Shown: positions 33,731 to 44,165 of the stretch, piece after piece | How positions within the stretch are numbered: position 1 is the first letter of the stretch | Layout: each line of letters starts with the position of its first letter | From: Prosapia bicincta | Lineage: Eukaryota > Arthropoda > Insecta > Hemiptera > Cercopidae | DNA length: 64,000 bases | Direction: 5' to 3' | NCBI GenBank assembly: GCA_036971475.1 | Contig: JBAIZL010000003.1 | Location: 84,538,542 to 84,602,541 of the forward strand | Translations under genes and position numbers: made by a program | The notes under the pieces: generated by a model | The model's input: only the letters and a program-made list of their open reading frames with translations | What the model was told of the DNA's origin: nothing | Databases searched by the model: none

Positions 33731-34799
33731 TGTAACACACTTTAGATGATGTTACATATTAAATTGGCAAGGTTCAGAAAACAAACGAGAATGTATTCAA
33801 AAATTTGTAATAATGTACAACTGTATAAAAAAAAATTGTAATGTATGAGAAATATTTTAATGAGATCTCTGGTTGATAGTGACATCTAACGGAGAATTTT
33901 AAAACGAGTAATTAAAATCGGGATGCGCCCGCCCGGATGCGCGGTAGGTAGGAAGGTTGCTCGCAACTGCAATTTAAGGCCTCTTTTAGCCAAGATGTAA
34001 AGGGCAACGGACGTGTTCGAGAGCAAGAAAATTTTTATTTTGTTTTCAAAGTTTAATTTAAACCTCCTTTTAAAACATGTTATAATCGTGAGATAGAAGA
34101 CAGCGTACGTAACCAAGTACAAAGATGGGACGCTGAAGTTACCGGTGACATTTTCCTGAGACTTTCCACAAGGAGGATGCGAGGTTACGACATGTGAATA
34201 CAGCTAAGTGGACGATTTAAGACTTTAAAAATTTATTTCAAAATTTAAAATGTTATACAGCATAACTCAAACTAAAGAACTTTGAACGTTTCAACTCATT
34301 TACATAACTGTAATTTACGCACATTTTGGTGCAATTGTGTTCACCTTGAATTATGAAATTTGATTATAAAAAAAGCAAGTAAACTCGAGTGTAGATTCAT
34401 TTACAGCCATTGATTGATTAATTGATTGTTAGAATGTTATCCTTAAAAATTCAAAGTTAAATATTAAATGTTCCATAACTGAATGTCAAGAAATTTGTAT
34501 CATGATTATAACTTACCTTTTTTTTGTTGAATAAAAAGAGTATAATTTGCTTTAATTGAATCTAATAGAGTAATTATTTAACCAGCACTCAATTCCTTGC
34601 ATTTCAAGTTAATAAGCCTTAAGATTTAATTTAATGAGACTCTGCTAGATTAAATGATTTAACCTTGTATTCTAAAGTATTACAATGTAACAGAGTTCTA
34701 CCATCAAGAGCGTTACGGTTATTATTACGCCTAAACTGTAAGCTAGAACTTAGAATTAAAACTTAAACTAAAAGAATTAAATTTAATAACAACGTTACA
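33731..34799 (+). repeat. Multimer LTR 4
   Basis: 1,069 bases and the end of the array. It is followed by AAGT and the resumed host repeat. It is a mosaic: some variants match LTR 1, others match LTR 3. Confidence 0.92.
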
Positions 34800-34882
34800 A
34801 AGTGATTAATAAAATTCACCAAACGTAATGGACTACAAAATTCAAGAATTATATATATTGTTATAGAAACTTATCGTTAAGC

Positions 34883-35497
34883 TAGCCACTGAGAGACGTT
34901 ACCCCCTCATGCATCCTCATGATGATGCTGGATAAATGAGCATGTTTTTAAATTCGGTAACCAAATTAAATTAAATTTAAAATCAGAATTTATATTCAAA
35001 GTTTCCAAAAAATATCCAAAACCGATATGGAATTGTCAAATTCCAGTATAACCCCAGAATTTTCCTGATTCTAATAATTCCCAAATAAGCTTAAAATTTC
35101 CTCTTTTCCCAATTAGTAGCCTTGTAAACTGTAATATGAGATACTTATGCATCATCTATTAACCACGGTGTCCCAAACAAGTATTCAAACAGAAGATGTA
35201 AACATTTTCCCCCTTCCTCGTCCTACAAACTTGAACAACCTTGTTATGAATATCTTGTATTATTAGATGTTCGTAACTCAAGTATAGAGATGTCACAATA
35301 AAATATTAAAAACAAATCTCACAATTTTCAAAGTTAATCACATTTATCTTTTTATAATATTATCTAATAATTTTTATTTCTATTAAATCCAAGAAAAAGT
35401 ATGAAGCCAAAAGCCCCTTAGTTAAGCATAAAAACAATTTTTAATTTTATTTTAAAAAACATTATAATAAATATTTCAAATTATTTACAAGACTTAC
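34883..35497. other. Intron 2 sequence next to exon 2
   Basis: Non-coding, with a mirror copy at 51,887-52,499. No element was recognised. Confidence 0.6.
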
Positions 35498-35555
35498 AGT
35501 TTCTATTTCGCAGTTTATCTTTAAAGGATCTTGGTTATATGTCGCAGATTCACAC
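35498..35555 (-). CDS. Zinc-finger gene exon 2 (left copy)
   Basis: A 58-base exon between a TTTTTTGTAG acceptor and a GTAAGT donor on the minus strand. Its first base completes the tryptophan codon left open by exon 1, and the rest encodes CESATYNQDPLKINCEIET, ending on a codon boundary that suits exon 3. The right-arm copy at 51,829-51,886 is identical over all 58 bases, while surrounding intron sequence has diverged, which suggests it is under constraint. Confidence 0.82.
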
Positions 35556-36079
35556 CTACAAAAAAATACAAATATAAAAAAATCAAAGTTTTCAAAGTAT
35601 AAAAATTAATTTTTAATTTTTAATTTACTGCTTATACTAAATCAGATTATGAGAAATAAGTTCTTTGAAGCAATTTTGTTTGGTCTCTGCTTGTGAATGC
35701 ATATTGTATTTCATATCAAATTAAACGATAACCATAAGCAAAGAGAAGATTACAATAAGTCACTCAATTACAATTTACCTATAGAACTCCATGTTTGTCT
35801 TTAAATGAAACTATAATATTAACTGAATGGGGGGAAATGGAAAGAAACTCTCGTGGCGAGCAGAAGGTTTTTTAAGGAGATCCAGAACAGGAAACTCTAA
35901 GATGCTGGTCCGTGGCTAAAACTCAAATCTAGCCAAAGAAGGAACAGGAGAAGCTCTGCCTACAAGTAGCCGTGATTCGAAATTGAAAATTTTATAATGT
36001 ATTAACTAAGAAACAGTTTTAAAGGTGGCTCTAAACCCGATCTCTGGCTAGTGGGACACTTGATCTATAAGATTATCAT
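35556..36079. other. Intron 1 sequence, non-coding
   Basis: Mirrored at about 51,310-51,828. No gene or repeat was recognised. Confidence 0.55.
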
Positions 36080-37566
36080 GCTATAGACCGGCCAGCTGAT
36101 ATATGCGCCAACCCAAAAACACTAAAAACTGCTAACACAAAAATATATATTCAACAATCACATGTCTAGAGTGTTTATGTAGTATAATAACTAACTTATA
36201 TAACGTTCCAGTTTTGGTCTGGAATGATCTCTTACAGTTTTAAGATTTTACAAATATTTCTCTAACATAAGGAACTAAACTATAATATACACAGTATACT
36301 ATACACATTTTAAAGGAAATGAACAACCTTTATGATGTATATATATATACAGATGGACTACTTACACAGATGTAATGATAGTAACTTCAGAATTAAAATG
36401 TCAAAAAAAAAAAAAAAATAGCCACACTGTACATCCCTGCACTTCCCTACTCATATATTTAATTTTGGAATGAAATTACATGTTAATGTGAATTTTTTAC
36501 ATGTTATAAATCGTTTATAACTAAAGGAAAAAGGCAATTTAGAAATATATGCCTATATAACTACAAAACATATTGTATTACTTTAACAAAAACATTTGCA
36601 TTTAGTTCATCAATAAAGATTATGTCGATTTAACCTTTATTAAGGGTTCGATCAGTTTACATGTCAAAGACTAAAAATAACATAAATGTATCTCAAATTA
36701 AATCACTTCCTAAAGTGTCTTCAGCCACTGTTAAGGACGGAACATAACCTATTTCAGCTTTAGAATCTGAATCTTAACAGTTTCACAGTCCTAGACGCTA
36801 GATGGCTCCATCTGATTTACCTTAAATGACAATGAAAGACTAGTGTATGCAGATCTAGGTACGCATTACATGGATAAAGTTTAGTGCTGATCTCATTCTA
36901 AACATTTATTTTGTAACTCAGGGTTATTGCTATAATTTAATTACTTTCCCATTGTACCTAGAACGGGTGGTCCTCCGAGAGAAAGACTAAGTAATATTTA
37001 AATTAATTTGTCCTCAATTAACTAGGCGTCAAAACCAACAGCCATTTTATCAATATCTTTACACATTATCACTAAAAATTAAAAATAAATAATGGAAAGG
37101 TAAAACTTACAGCAACAACAACAAACTCGAAACATAAACCACTAGCACTAACAAAATATGCACCAGCTGACGAACAAAAATAGTTGCTTGCTAGACAGTA
37201 AAGTTGAATAATCAATGTTGACAAATGAGATACCTGAAACCTGACAATAAACCAACAATATGTTGCTAAGGAAACAAACAAGGAACCCAGGGCTATACTC
37301 ATGCATCAACTGCGAATGTTAGAAGTTAGCCTAACCTACACTCAGGCGTAGGCTTGAAAGTGTTAAGCTTGGTATAAATGTACATAGTGTAACATTCCAT
37401 GGTGTTAGTAATAAATATTCTAAGTGCATTGAAAATTTTAGGTTGTGGTTCTCCTACTTTAAGCTTAATGGTGAAAGTGAATGATATTAGTGTAGTAATG
37501 GATTCTCTTTACATGTTTAAAATGCCAAATGGTTAAAATTGTGTAATAAATTGTTGCTGGAGTTTT

Positions 37567-37758
37567 TTGTGTGCTAAACAATATTCTGAGTTCAAAAGCT
37601 CATTACCTACTGTAAAATTTGTCAGAATTATAGTGAATCTGTACAATTACATGAATAGCACAGATCCCTTTGGTATGAGCTTGAAAGACCATATTAAGTT
37701 GAAAAATAAAGATAGTGACAAAGAAACATTAACTGAAACTGGACACTGTTTGACATAA
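37567..37758 (+). pseudogene. P-element/THAP9-like transposase fragment
   Basis: A 63-codon frame with FKSSLPTVKFVRIIVNLYNY then MNSTDPFG. This pattern (TVKF, then a leucine- or tyrosine-rich helix, then a short N-S/T-x-P-x-G turn) is what I associate with the GTP-binding insert region of P-element and THAP9 transposases. Similar but broken sequence extends to about 37,820. The mirror copy at 48,939-49,130 has a few substitutions and the same length. A related family cannot be excluded; the match is by eye and short. Confidence 0.5.
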
Positions 37759-38486
37759 CTAAGAGTTTGCAAACTGTCACATCAAGAGAGAAAGACATTT
37801 CTGATAGGATTTTTGTAATGTAAATTGAATAGTAGTGACAATGATAGTGATAGTTTTGATGATAGATAATTATGAATCCTGTAAGTATAGGAATGATAGG
37901 TTATATTACATTTATAAAAAAAAAATTATATCCTCTCAAAATTTCCAAATATAATAATGCATAATGACAGTAGCAAGGTAATTTATACTGAAAACATAGA
38001 TTAAGGCATCCTAAACAGTTCACACATTTCAAATCAAAAGGTAAATTAGAGCATATAGAGGATGGTTAATAATAGTTAAGTATGCTTATGTACTTGAAAT
38101 GTCTTTAAAAAAAAACAGACCCATGCTTTTGTCTGTTCTTCTTTACATGTGTCATGGGTTGCAACTCTTAATATCTCTTTGTTCTGGATGACTTTATTAT
38201 AATTATGAAAATTTACTATTCAAAATGTAATAACAAGGTGAAAATGTGTGTGTATTAATTAAGTAGCTTTGTATTTATATTTTTCAAAATCTATTTATTT
38301 TCAAAAGATAAAGCCGAATTATGTTTAAATTTTGTAAATAAGCCAAATGAGTTTAAGTGATTGCCAAGGTATGATCAATATTAAACATTTTTTTATTAAT
38401 TTGATGGAAACAAAACATTAAATATATTAAAGTAATCAGTATGCAACTTAACCTAACGTCTAATATATATATATATATATATATAT

Positions 38487-38676
38487 CACTTTCACTTATG
38501 TACTTAAACAAGAATCTTACTTGGTATTTATGCTAGCGCTTTCAGAGACTAGTGCGTGCCTCCATCTTCTGGCATACTAAACTTAGTATGCCAGAAGATG
38601 GAGGCACTCACTAGTCTCTGAAAGCGCTAGCATAAATACCAAGTAAGATTCTTGTTTAAGTACATAAGTGAAAGTG
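38487..38676. repeat. Short palindrome of element tails in a TA tract (arms 94 bases)
   Basis: Arms 38,487-38,580 and 38,583-38,676 are inverted copies with one visible mismatch. Each contains a GCCAGAAGATGGAGGCAC...GAAAGCGCTAGCATAAATAC block. The unit is flanked by TA tracts at 38,462-38,486 and 38,719-38,770. The right arm has only an uninterrupted TA tract at 48,407-48,452 there. Confidence 0.88.
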
Positions 38677-38711
38677 ATAAGTGTATACAAGAAAACAGTG
38701 AAGCATAATCT

Positions 38712-38770
<59 letters not shown>

Positions 38771-38773
<3 letters not shown>

Positions 38774-40232
38774 TGATGATCTATGTGAAATTGTCTATTA
38801 TGATTGTAAAGATGTGAATTAATATTGTTAATACAGCTTATAAGTATAACTTTAAAATATTTTCTAACATGTTCACTACATGGCGATGCATATCTGGTTT
38901 TTCAAGAGAGACAAGCAGTAAGAATTCTATATTTACACACAGACCGTGTTATTGTGGGCCTGACATTCATTACAGACTAAAAGTGCAATAAATTATTACA
39001 CTACATAAAAACTCTAAATGTATATTTGTTGAGGGCATGTTGTATGTTGTTTTTAGTGTTTTTTTGAGATGGGGCATATATGAGCCAGTTGGTTTATACC
39101 ACAAAAATCATTATGTGAAACAGAAATTAGATACTAAGGCTTATATAAACAAATACCCAAATTGATTGGTCATGCTACACAGATTGCTTATACCGGCTAC
39201 ATAAATATTATAGTATCAGAGACAAAATATGTTTACATTTAAGTTTCATATACAGTACAGAATATTTACAACACACCCATCCCTTGTGACACATTTACAT
39301 CTTTTGCAATAAATGTCATTTAGAGTAAGGCTAGTAGTACGTAGTCATTAGAAACAATAACTACCGCAGTGCTACGAAAGAATAAACCAGGGTCCGAACT
39401 GTATTTTGACATTGGCCTTGAATAACTGAGACACCAAATGTCCCACATTAGCGTTAGAGATGCCTACAGAGCCATACGAATATATCAAACCGTTAAAATA
39501 AACCACTGATTTCTCAGAGAAATAAGAGGGACACTAAGATAATTCTGTTATGTCAGGAAGGGGCCATCCCTAAACTATGTAACACTCTTCACAACACATT
39601 CTGGTTTTGTTGTGTTCCACTCAGAGAGCTCAGAAGTCCACCAAACTATATCATGTACAGTGTGGCGCAGTAAAATACTTGAACCTCTCATGACCAGTCA
39701 TGACCGAGTGTGACCAAATTTCGGTGTACTTTTCTGAGTTCACTGGTTCAACCTGAAAAGATGTTACCAACGAATTAATAAAATACTGTTTTGTTAAAAA
39801 CTGTTACTCCTAAGTAACAACTCTTTAGCTAATATATGAAGATCTCGCTGCATGTACGTACGGCCAGTAGCTGCCAGATCGTCGCACTGTGTACTATGTC
39901 AATACCACGCTCATGGTTCATCACATTTTTTCTCCGATAATACTCTTAATTAGGAAGTTTTAATAGAGTACTTTAAAAACATGTTTTTTTCAAAAATTTT
40001 ATTTGAGTTCATTATTATGTTAGATAGTTATTGGGAATATAATGGGAATAGTTAGATATCAGACAAAAGACTTTAAGTAATTGTGAGAAGTCAGAATTAT
40101 TCTCTATTATGAAAAATAAGTGGTCTATGCTAGTGCAGAACACAAGCTTTAGCAGTTACAAATCCATAAGGGACATAGTTTAAAAACACATTTATATTTT
40201 ATATACAAAAACATACACTCAATTAGATAAGC
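38771..40232. other. Intron 1 sequence, non-coding
   Basis: Mirrored with small differences at 46,950-48,405. It includes the right inverted end of the candidate P-type element (to 39,110). No gene was recognised. Confidence 0.55.
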
Positions 40233-40244
40233 TATATACACATA

Positions 40245-40492
40245 CTATTTATTAGGAATATACTGTGGTTGAATTTAATAATAAATACACAAAAACTTCT
40301 TAACCACAAACTTTCTTTAATTTACCCTAATGTACATTTCAGTTACAAAGTAACCATCCTCAGAGGGATAACATACAAAGACTGACAGTCTTTGTATGTT
40401 ATCCCTCTGAGGATGGTTACTTTGTAACTGAAATGTACATTAGGGTAAATTAAAGAAAGTTTGTGGTTAAGAGGTTTTTGTGTATTTATTAT
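40245..40492. mobile_element. Palindromic tail insertion with 12-base target duplication
   Basis: A 248-base insert flanked by TATATACACATA at 40,233-40,244 and 40,493-40,504. Arms 40,278-40,383 and 40,387-40,492 are inverted copies around a three-base loop, with CCTCTGAGGATGGTTACTTT in each. The right arm has the same target uninterrupted near 46,935-46,950, so this is a post-duplication insertion of an already palindromic unit, or one that became palindromic on insertion. Confidence 0.92.
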
Positions 40493-40519
40493 TATATACA
40501 CATAGTTTAATATGCTTAC

Positions 40520-40770
40520 CATTCATTATCTACTTCAAGTTCGGATTTAACAAAGGTAAAGCTTGTCAATCTTTGTTGATCACTATAATCCACACCTTCC
40601 CTTTTTTTAAATAATAATGTATCGTAATCCACTTGTAATTCAATATTTGGTACATTTTCTTTGGCACCATTGAGCAAGTATCCTTCTTCTTCATACTCAC
40701 AACTTGCCTCCTCTTGCTTTGTTTCAACTTTTTCTTCTTTGATTGTATTCAAAAATATTGATTTATTCAT
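40520..40770 (-). CDS. Zinc-finger gene exon 1, start codon (left copy)
   Basis: Begins at an ATG at 40,770 and runs 251 bases to a GTAAGC donor, leaving two bases of a tryptophan codon that exon 2 completes. It encodes 83 full codons of an acidic, lysine- and glutamate-rich N-terminus (MNKSIFLNTIKEEKVETKQE, ending FVKSELEVDNE). The motifs IKEEKVE and VKSELE resemble SUMO-acceptor sites common at the head of arthropod C2H2 regulators; that is an inference. A TTTTAG sits ten bases before the ATG, so a non-coding first exon may lie upstream. The right copy encodes the identical peptide with two silent differences. Assembled with exons 2-4, the predicted protein is about 498 residues. Confidence 0.85.
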
Positions 40771-41626
40771 AGCTGAATTCTAAAACATCACATTTAAATG
40801 GTATTAGTATAATAAACTTTCTTAAATAAATGAATATTCGAAAAATTTACGATGCAAACTTTACGCTAGGAATATAAGAGCCTGTGAGAGGAAGTGGTAT
40901 AGATATGTTTTTACAACATTTTTAGCACAAAAAATAATTTTATTAAAAATATTATTATAAATTACACAGTAGACAATACTTATAAATTTATTTTAATGAT
41001 AGAGGTAATGATGCTCTGCTACTATGTATAATGTTCAATGTTTACATCCTTTAAAGAATGTTAATTTTGCTAAGAGAGGCTCAATTATCTTTCAAATATT
41101 AAAGATGTATAAACTAATAGATTATATATAAATTTAAGTAAAAGGGTTTATTAATCTACTTTACAGGCATTATTCAACTAATATTATAAACCAGTCGTTC
41201 CAACTTTAATTTGACACCAATTCATATGAAACCAAACATATCCTAATGCCATATTCATAATATTCTGGTTTTACATGAAAGGTAATTGTAAATATAAACA
41301 AGGTTTTTTTACTGCTCTATTGTAAATATAATTTACAATATTATTTTTGTTAATGAGTACATAGGGCACCACCTGAGATTAAAGTATAAAATTGTTCAAA
41401 AACATGTCCTAGGAAAATATCCTTATTAACTTTTTAATTTAAAGAATTTTAAGAAAAGGTAAAAAATTCAGTGCATAATAATACATTGTGTAACGTCCTC
41501 GGAGTGATACAGAACGTCACGCTATCTCTTATTCACACCTTAGGTGTGTAGATATTTGAGATATGTTTTGGCTTAATTTTTATGGTTTTTACATAGGTAT
41601 ATTTAAATATTCCTATAAACTCTCCA

Positions 41627-42323
41627 GTTAGGATAGATTTGGTTGTAATTTTATACATTACCTAATGGTTAAATGTATAAAATGTATACATTAATATAAA
41701 AATTTATAAAATGTATAAAATTTATACTGTAGTTGGTATTTTAGCCATGTAAACTGTATGAGTCAAAATCATGTCCTGAAACTATATTGATCACTAATAT
41801 TTTTATGGAAGGTTAATTTTATACAGTATATCTATATTGAAATATACCTATGAAGTATCCAGTTAGGATAGATTCGGTTGTAATTTTATACAAAACCATA
41901 GGTAATATATAAAATTACAACCAAATCTATCCTGACACTTTTTAAGTAGATATTAAAGTAGGTATGTAGTAATATATACATTTAAAACCAAATCTATCCT
42001 AACTGGAGACTTTATATGTATATTTAAATATATGTATGTAAAAACCATAAGAATTTAGTCAAAACGTTGTTTCTCAAATATCTGCACAAGTAAGGTATGC
42101 ATGACAACACTGTATGAATCCGCGGACGATCCACAAATTGGTACTCCACACTGAATTTTTTGCCCAAATTTAAATTGATAAAAATTATCTTTCCGTGTAA
42201 AATTTTAAAAAATTCTTGTGCATATCGTCCTATTTTGTGGTTTTGAACAATTTTCAATTTTAATCTCAGGTGGCCCCTCAATTTCACAATTACCAAAATG
42301 GTAACCAAATCTATCCTGACTGG
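41627..42323. repeat. Scattered copies of a short repeat motif, left group
   Basis: At least five copies of a motif near CAGTTAGGATAGATTTGGTT followed by an AT-rich tail: forward at about 41,627 and 41,860, reverse at about 41,920, 41,985 and 42,303. The same motif occurs in the group at 45,775-46,085. Confidence 0.7.
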
Positions 42324-42589
42324 ATACTTCATAGGTGTATTTCAATAATATAGATATTAAAAATTAACCTTCTGTGGCAAAAACAAAAAAATATCAGCTA
42401 TACATGGGTAATTTCAGGACATATTTTTGATTCATTTTATACACATTCCATTGGAGATGGGCAATCTACCTATTTTCCAAAGTTTAGATTCCTAAAATGC
42501 CAACTACAGTTATGCTATCACCTGTATCATTCCGCGGAGGATGCACAACTTACTCTTATGGATATCATCCTAGGACATGTTTTGATATT

Positions 42590-43050
42590 TATTTCCCATG
42601 CCCACGTGTTCGACTTTAGCAAAAAAATGTATACCAGGCGACTCAGAAAGTCATCAGAGATACAAAAACTCTTGCTCAGCGAAATAAATATCATATAATC
42701 AAATATAAGTCAGGTAACAAATTTAAAGCGGGTGTAGTATGAAGTACTACATCCGCATATCAACAGCGATTAAAAAAATAATAATTATCAATATAACTTC
42801 AGAACATGTTTTTGATTCATTTTATATGCATGGTATTAAGCGTGGGAAATTTGCATTTTCACCGGCATTATTAGCACCACGCATTGGGGGGGGGGGCTTG
42901 CATTTCCTAAAATTGTTGATTTTTGGGATCTTGAGCAAGAGTTGTTATAATTTGTATTCGTATCCCTGATGACTTTCTGTGTTGTCCTGAATAATTTTTT
43001 TCGCTAAAATCGTACACATGGGTACAGGAAATAAATACCCAATTTACATA
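42590..43050. repeat. Foldback element (arms about 100 bases)
   Basis: The stretch 42,590-42,690 matches the reverse complement of 42,930-43,045 (TATTTATTTCC...ATTTTAGC/ACTTTAGC...GAAAGTCATCAG...CTCTTGCTCA). The interior contains a G10 run near 42,887. It is non-coding. Confidence 0.7.
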
Positions 43051-43859
43051 TTCTAAGGTGTGTAACAGTACTGAAATTGCCATTTTGTTAGGGTAGGATA
43101 AAGTTAGAACAGACTGTTCCTTAGACACTGTTCAAGGTAAATACAAACTATTCTTTGGAATACAGAGATACCATGTAACAGCCAAAATACTCTTCCTACT
43201 AAACACATCAAAAACTGATTTAAAAATGCAGCAATTCTGCAATTTCTATTTTCAATACAAGAAAAAGATCAGAAGCACACTTTTGAAATGATTTAAAAGA
43301 TCTGAGATCTTTCAATTGTTCATAAAGATATTGAATATTTTAAAATAAATTAGAAAATTCCTATTTTGTGCTTTTGAACAATTTCCAAAATATCGTATGC
43401 TCGTTCATTTCATTGATTATACATCACGCTAACTTTACATACATACCTTTTGTTCACAGACCTTATACATTTATTACATTAAAATCGCGCACAAACCTAT
43501 TATTTGGCGATAGTAAGCCAGATAACTACTTACTACGACGAAACAAACACTTAAAGACACTAAATTGAAATTATTTCATTACAAATTATCACACCTCACT
43601 CCAAAAGTAGCCTATAGATATAACATTCTGCCGCTAAATTAAGGTAGTGTAGCCAACCTTCTAAAGTAAATTATTATGTACAAAACATGTGACCTGTCAC
43701 AGAGCACTTGTTGTACGACACTTGATATTATACAGTGAAATAGACGGGACTTATTTCATCACAATATCTGCTGGAAAATAAGTTACAAATAAACGGACTT
43801 TTAACTTCTATTAGTATGAAACGACTACCATTGAGACGTAAAACCTAAACATTGAATAT

Positions 43860-44165
43860 ATTCTTGAATTTTTTAGTCCATTACGTTAATTAATCACATA
43901 TATAATTTACTATTATTTAAAAAACAGACGGAAATAAAAAAATTATCTTCAATTAATTATGCACAACTACCATTAAGACTAAAACATGAACAATGAGTAT
44001 TTATCTGAAAACACAGTTTAATTTTGTTAATTATAAACATGGAAGTAAAGTTAAAAATAAATACGTAGTTAAAATTAATAAATTCTAAGATGAGATAGTC
44101 ATAAACTAGTGTTTAAGTGATTAATAAGATTCACCGAACGAAATGGACTACAAAATTCAAGAAAA
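43860..44165. repeat. Related copy of the hairpin host repeat
   Basis: The stretch 44,095-44,165 carries GATAGTCATAAACTA...TTTAAGTGATTAATAA and GGACTACAAAATTCAAGAA, as at the split repeat of 18,337-34,882. The reverse half appears at 43,865-43,905. It shows the uninterrupted form of both insertion sites. Confidence 0.75.

Larger units (their letters stand above)
24059..34799 (+). mobile_element. Multimeric non-coding LTR element (4 LTRs, 3 internal regions)
   Basis: A 10.7 kb array in which an approximately 3.2 kb unit repeats: starts at 24,059, 27,269, 30,500 and 33,731. The unit resolves into an LTR (TGTAAC...GTTACA, about 1.07 kb) and an internal region (about 2.15 kb) that ends in a purine tract (AAGAGGGGGGGAAAA-like) two bases before the next LTR. 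The fourth copy is LTR only. The whole array is flanked by AAGT at 24,055-24,058 and 34,800-34,803, and the target joins perfectly without it. Units are very similar (I see roughly one difference per hundred bases). No gag or pol is present, so the element is non-autonomous; a Ty3-like origin is a guess from the 4-base duplication. Confidence 0.93.
18337..34882. repeat. Hairpin-like host repeat split by three insertions
   Basis: With inserts removed, the segments 18,337-18,382, 19,411-19,465, 24,037-24,058 and 34,804-34,882 join into an inverted repeat: ATTAATCACTTAA...TAGTTTATGACTATCC, a loop of about 30 bases, then GGATAGTCATAAACTA...TTTAAGTGATTAAT. A related sequence without inserts occurs at 44,095-44,165, with its inverted half at 43,860-43,905. 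It has no coding capacity and resembles a foldback or miniature element. It is the landing pad for the piggyBac, BEL/Pao and LTR-multimer insertions. Confidence 0.75.
36080..39110 (+). mobile_element. Candidate P-type DNA transposon relic with long inverted ends
   Basis: The stretch 36,080-36,195 aligns with the reverse complement of 38,985-39,110 over about 110 bases at roughly 70 percent identity, with common blocks such as CATATATG, ACACTAAAAAC and TTTATGTAGT. Between them, at 37,567-37,758, lies a frame that resembles the P-element/THAP9 transposase region. The span of about 3.0 kb (less later inserts) fits a P element. The whole unit is mirrored in the right arm (about 48,060-51,310). 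No target duplication could be fixed. Confidence 0.5.
7995..41190 (+). repeat. Left arm of a large imperfect palindrome
   Basis: Sequence from about 7,995 to 41,190 matches the reverse complement of 46,310-62,385 in collinear blocks. Matching landmarks are 9,060 with 61,310; 9,993-10,208 with 59,258; 12,297-12,485 with 56,827-57,013; 15,831-15,900 with 54,164-54,233; 16,443-16,646 with 53,405-53,608; 16,940-17,260 with 52,791-53,111; 35,498-35,555 with 51,829-51,886; 37,567-37,758 with 48,939-49,130; and 40,520-40,770 with 46,668-46,918. Left-only blocks are 13,667-14,987, 17,543-34,882, an insert around 38,487-38,676, and 40,245-40,492. Confidence 0.95.

Noticed and set aside
24214..34122. 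Repeated 78-codon minus-strand frame in each LTR and 87-codon frame in each internal region
   Set aside because: They recur only because the unit is tandemly repeated and nearly identical. There is no family resemblance, and frames in the sister units break (for example the 75-codon plus-strand frame is open only once).
24059..34799. Classical satellite DNA interpretation of the 3.2 kb tandem repeat
   Set aside because: Terminal TGTAAC/GTTACA, purine tracts before each LTR, a final LTR-only unit and a flanking 4-base duplication fit a multimeric LTR element better.
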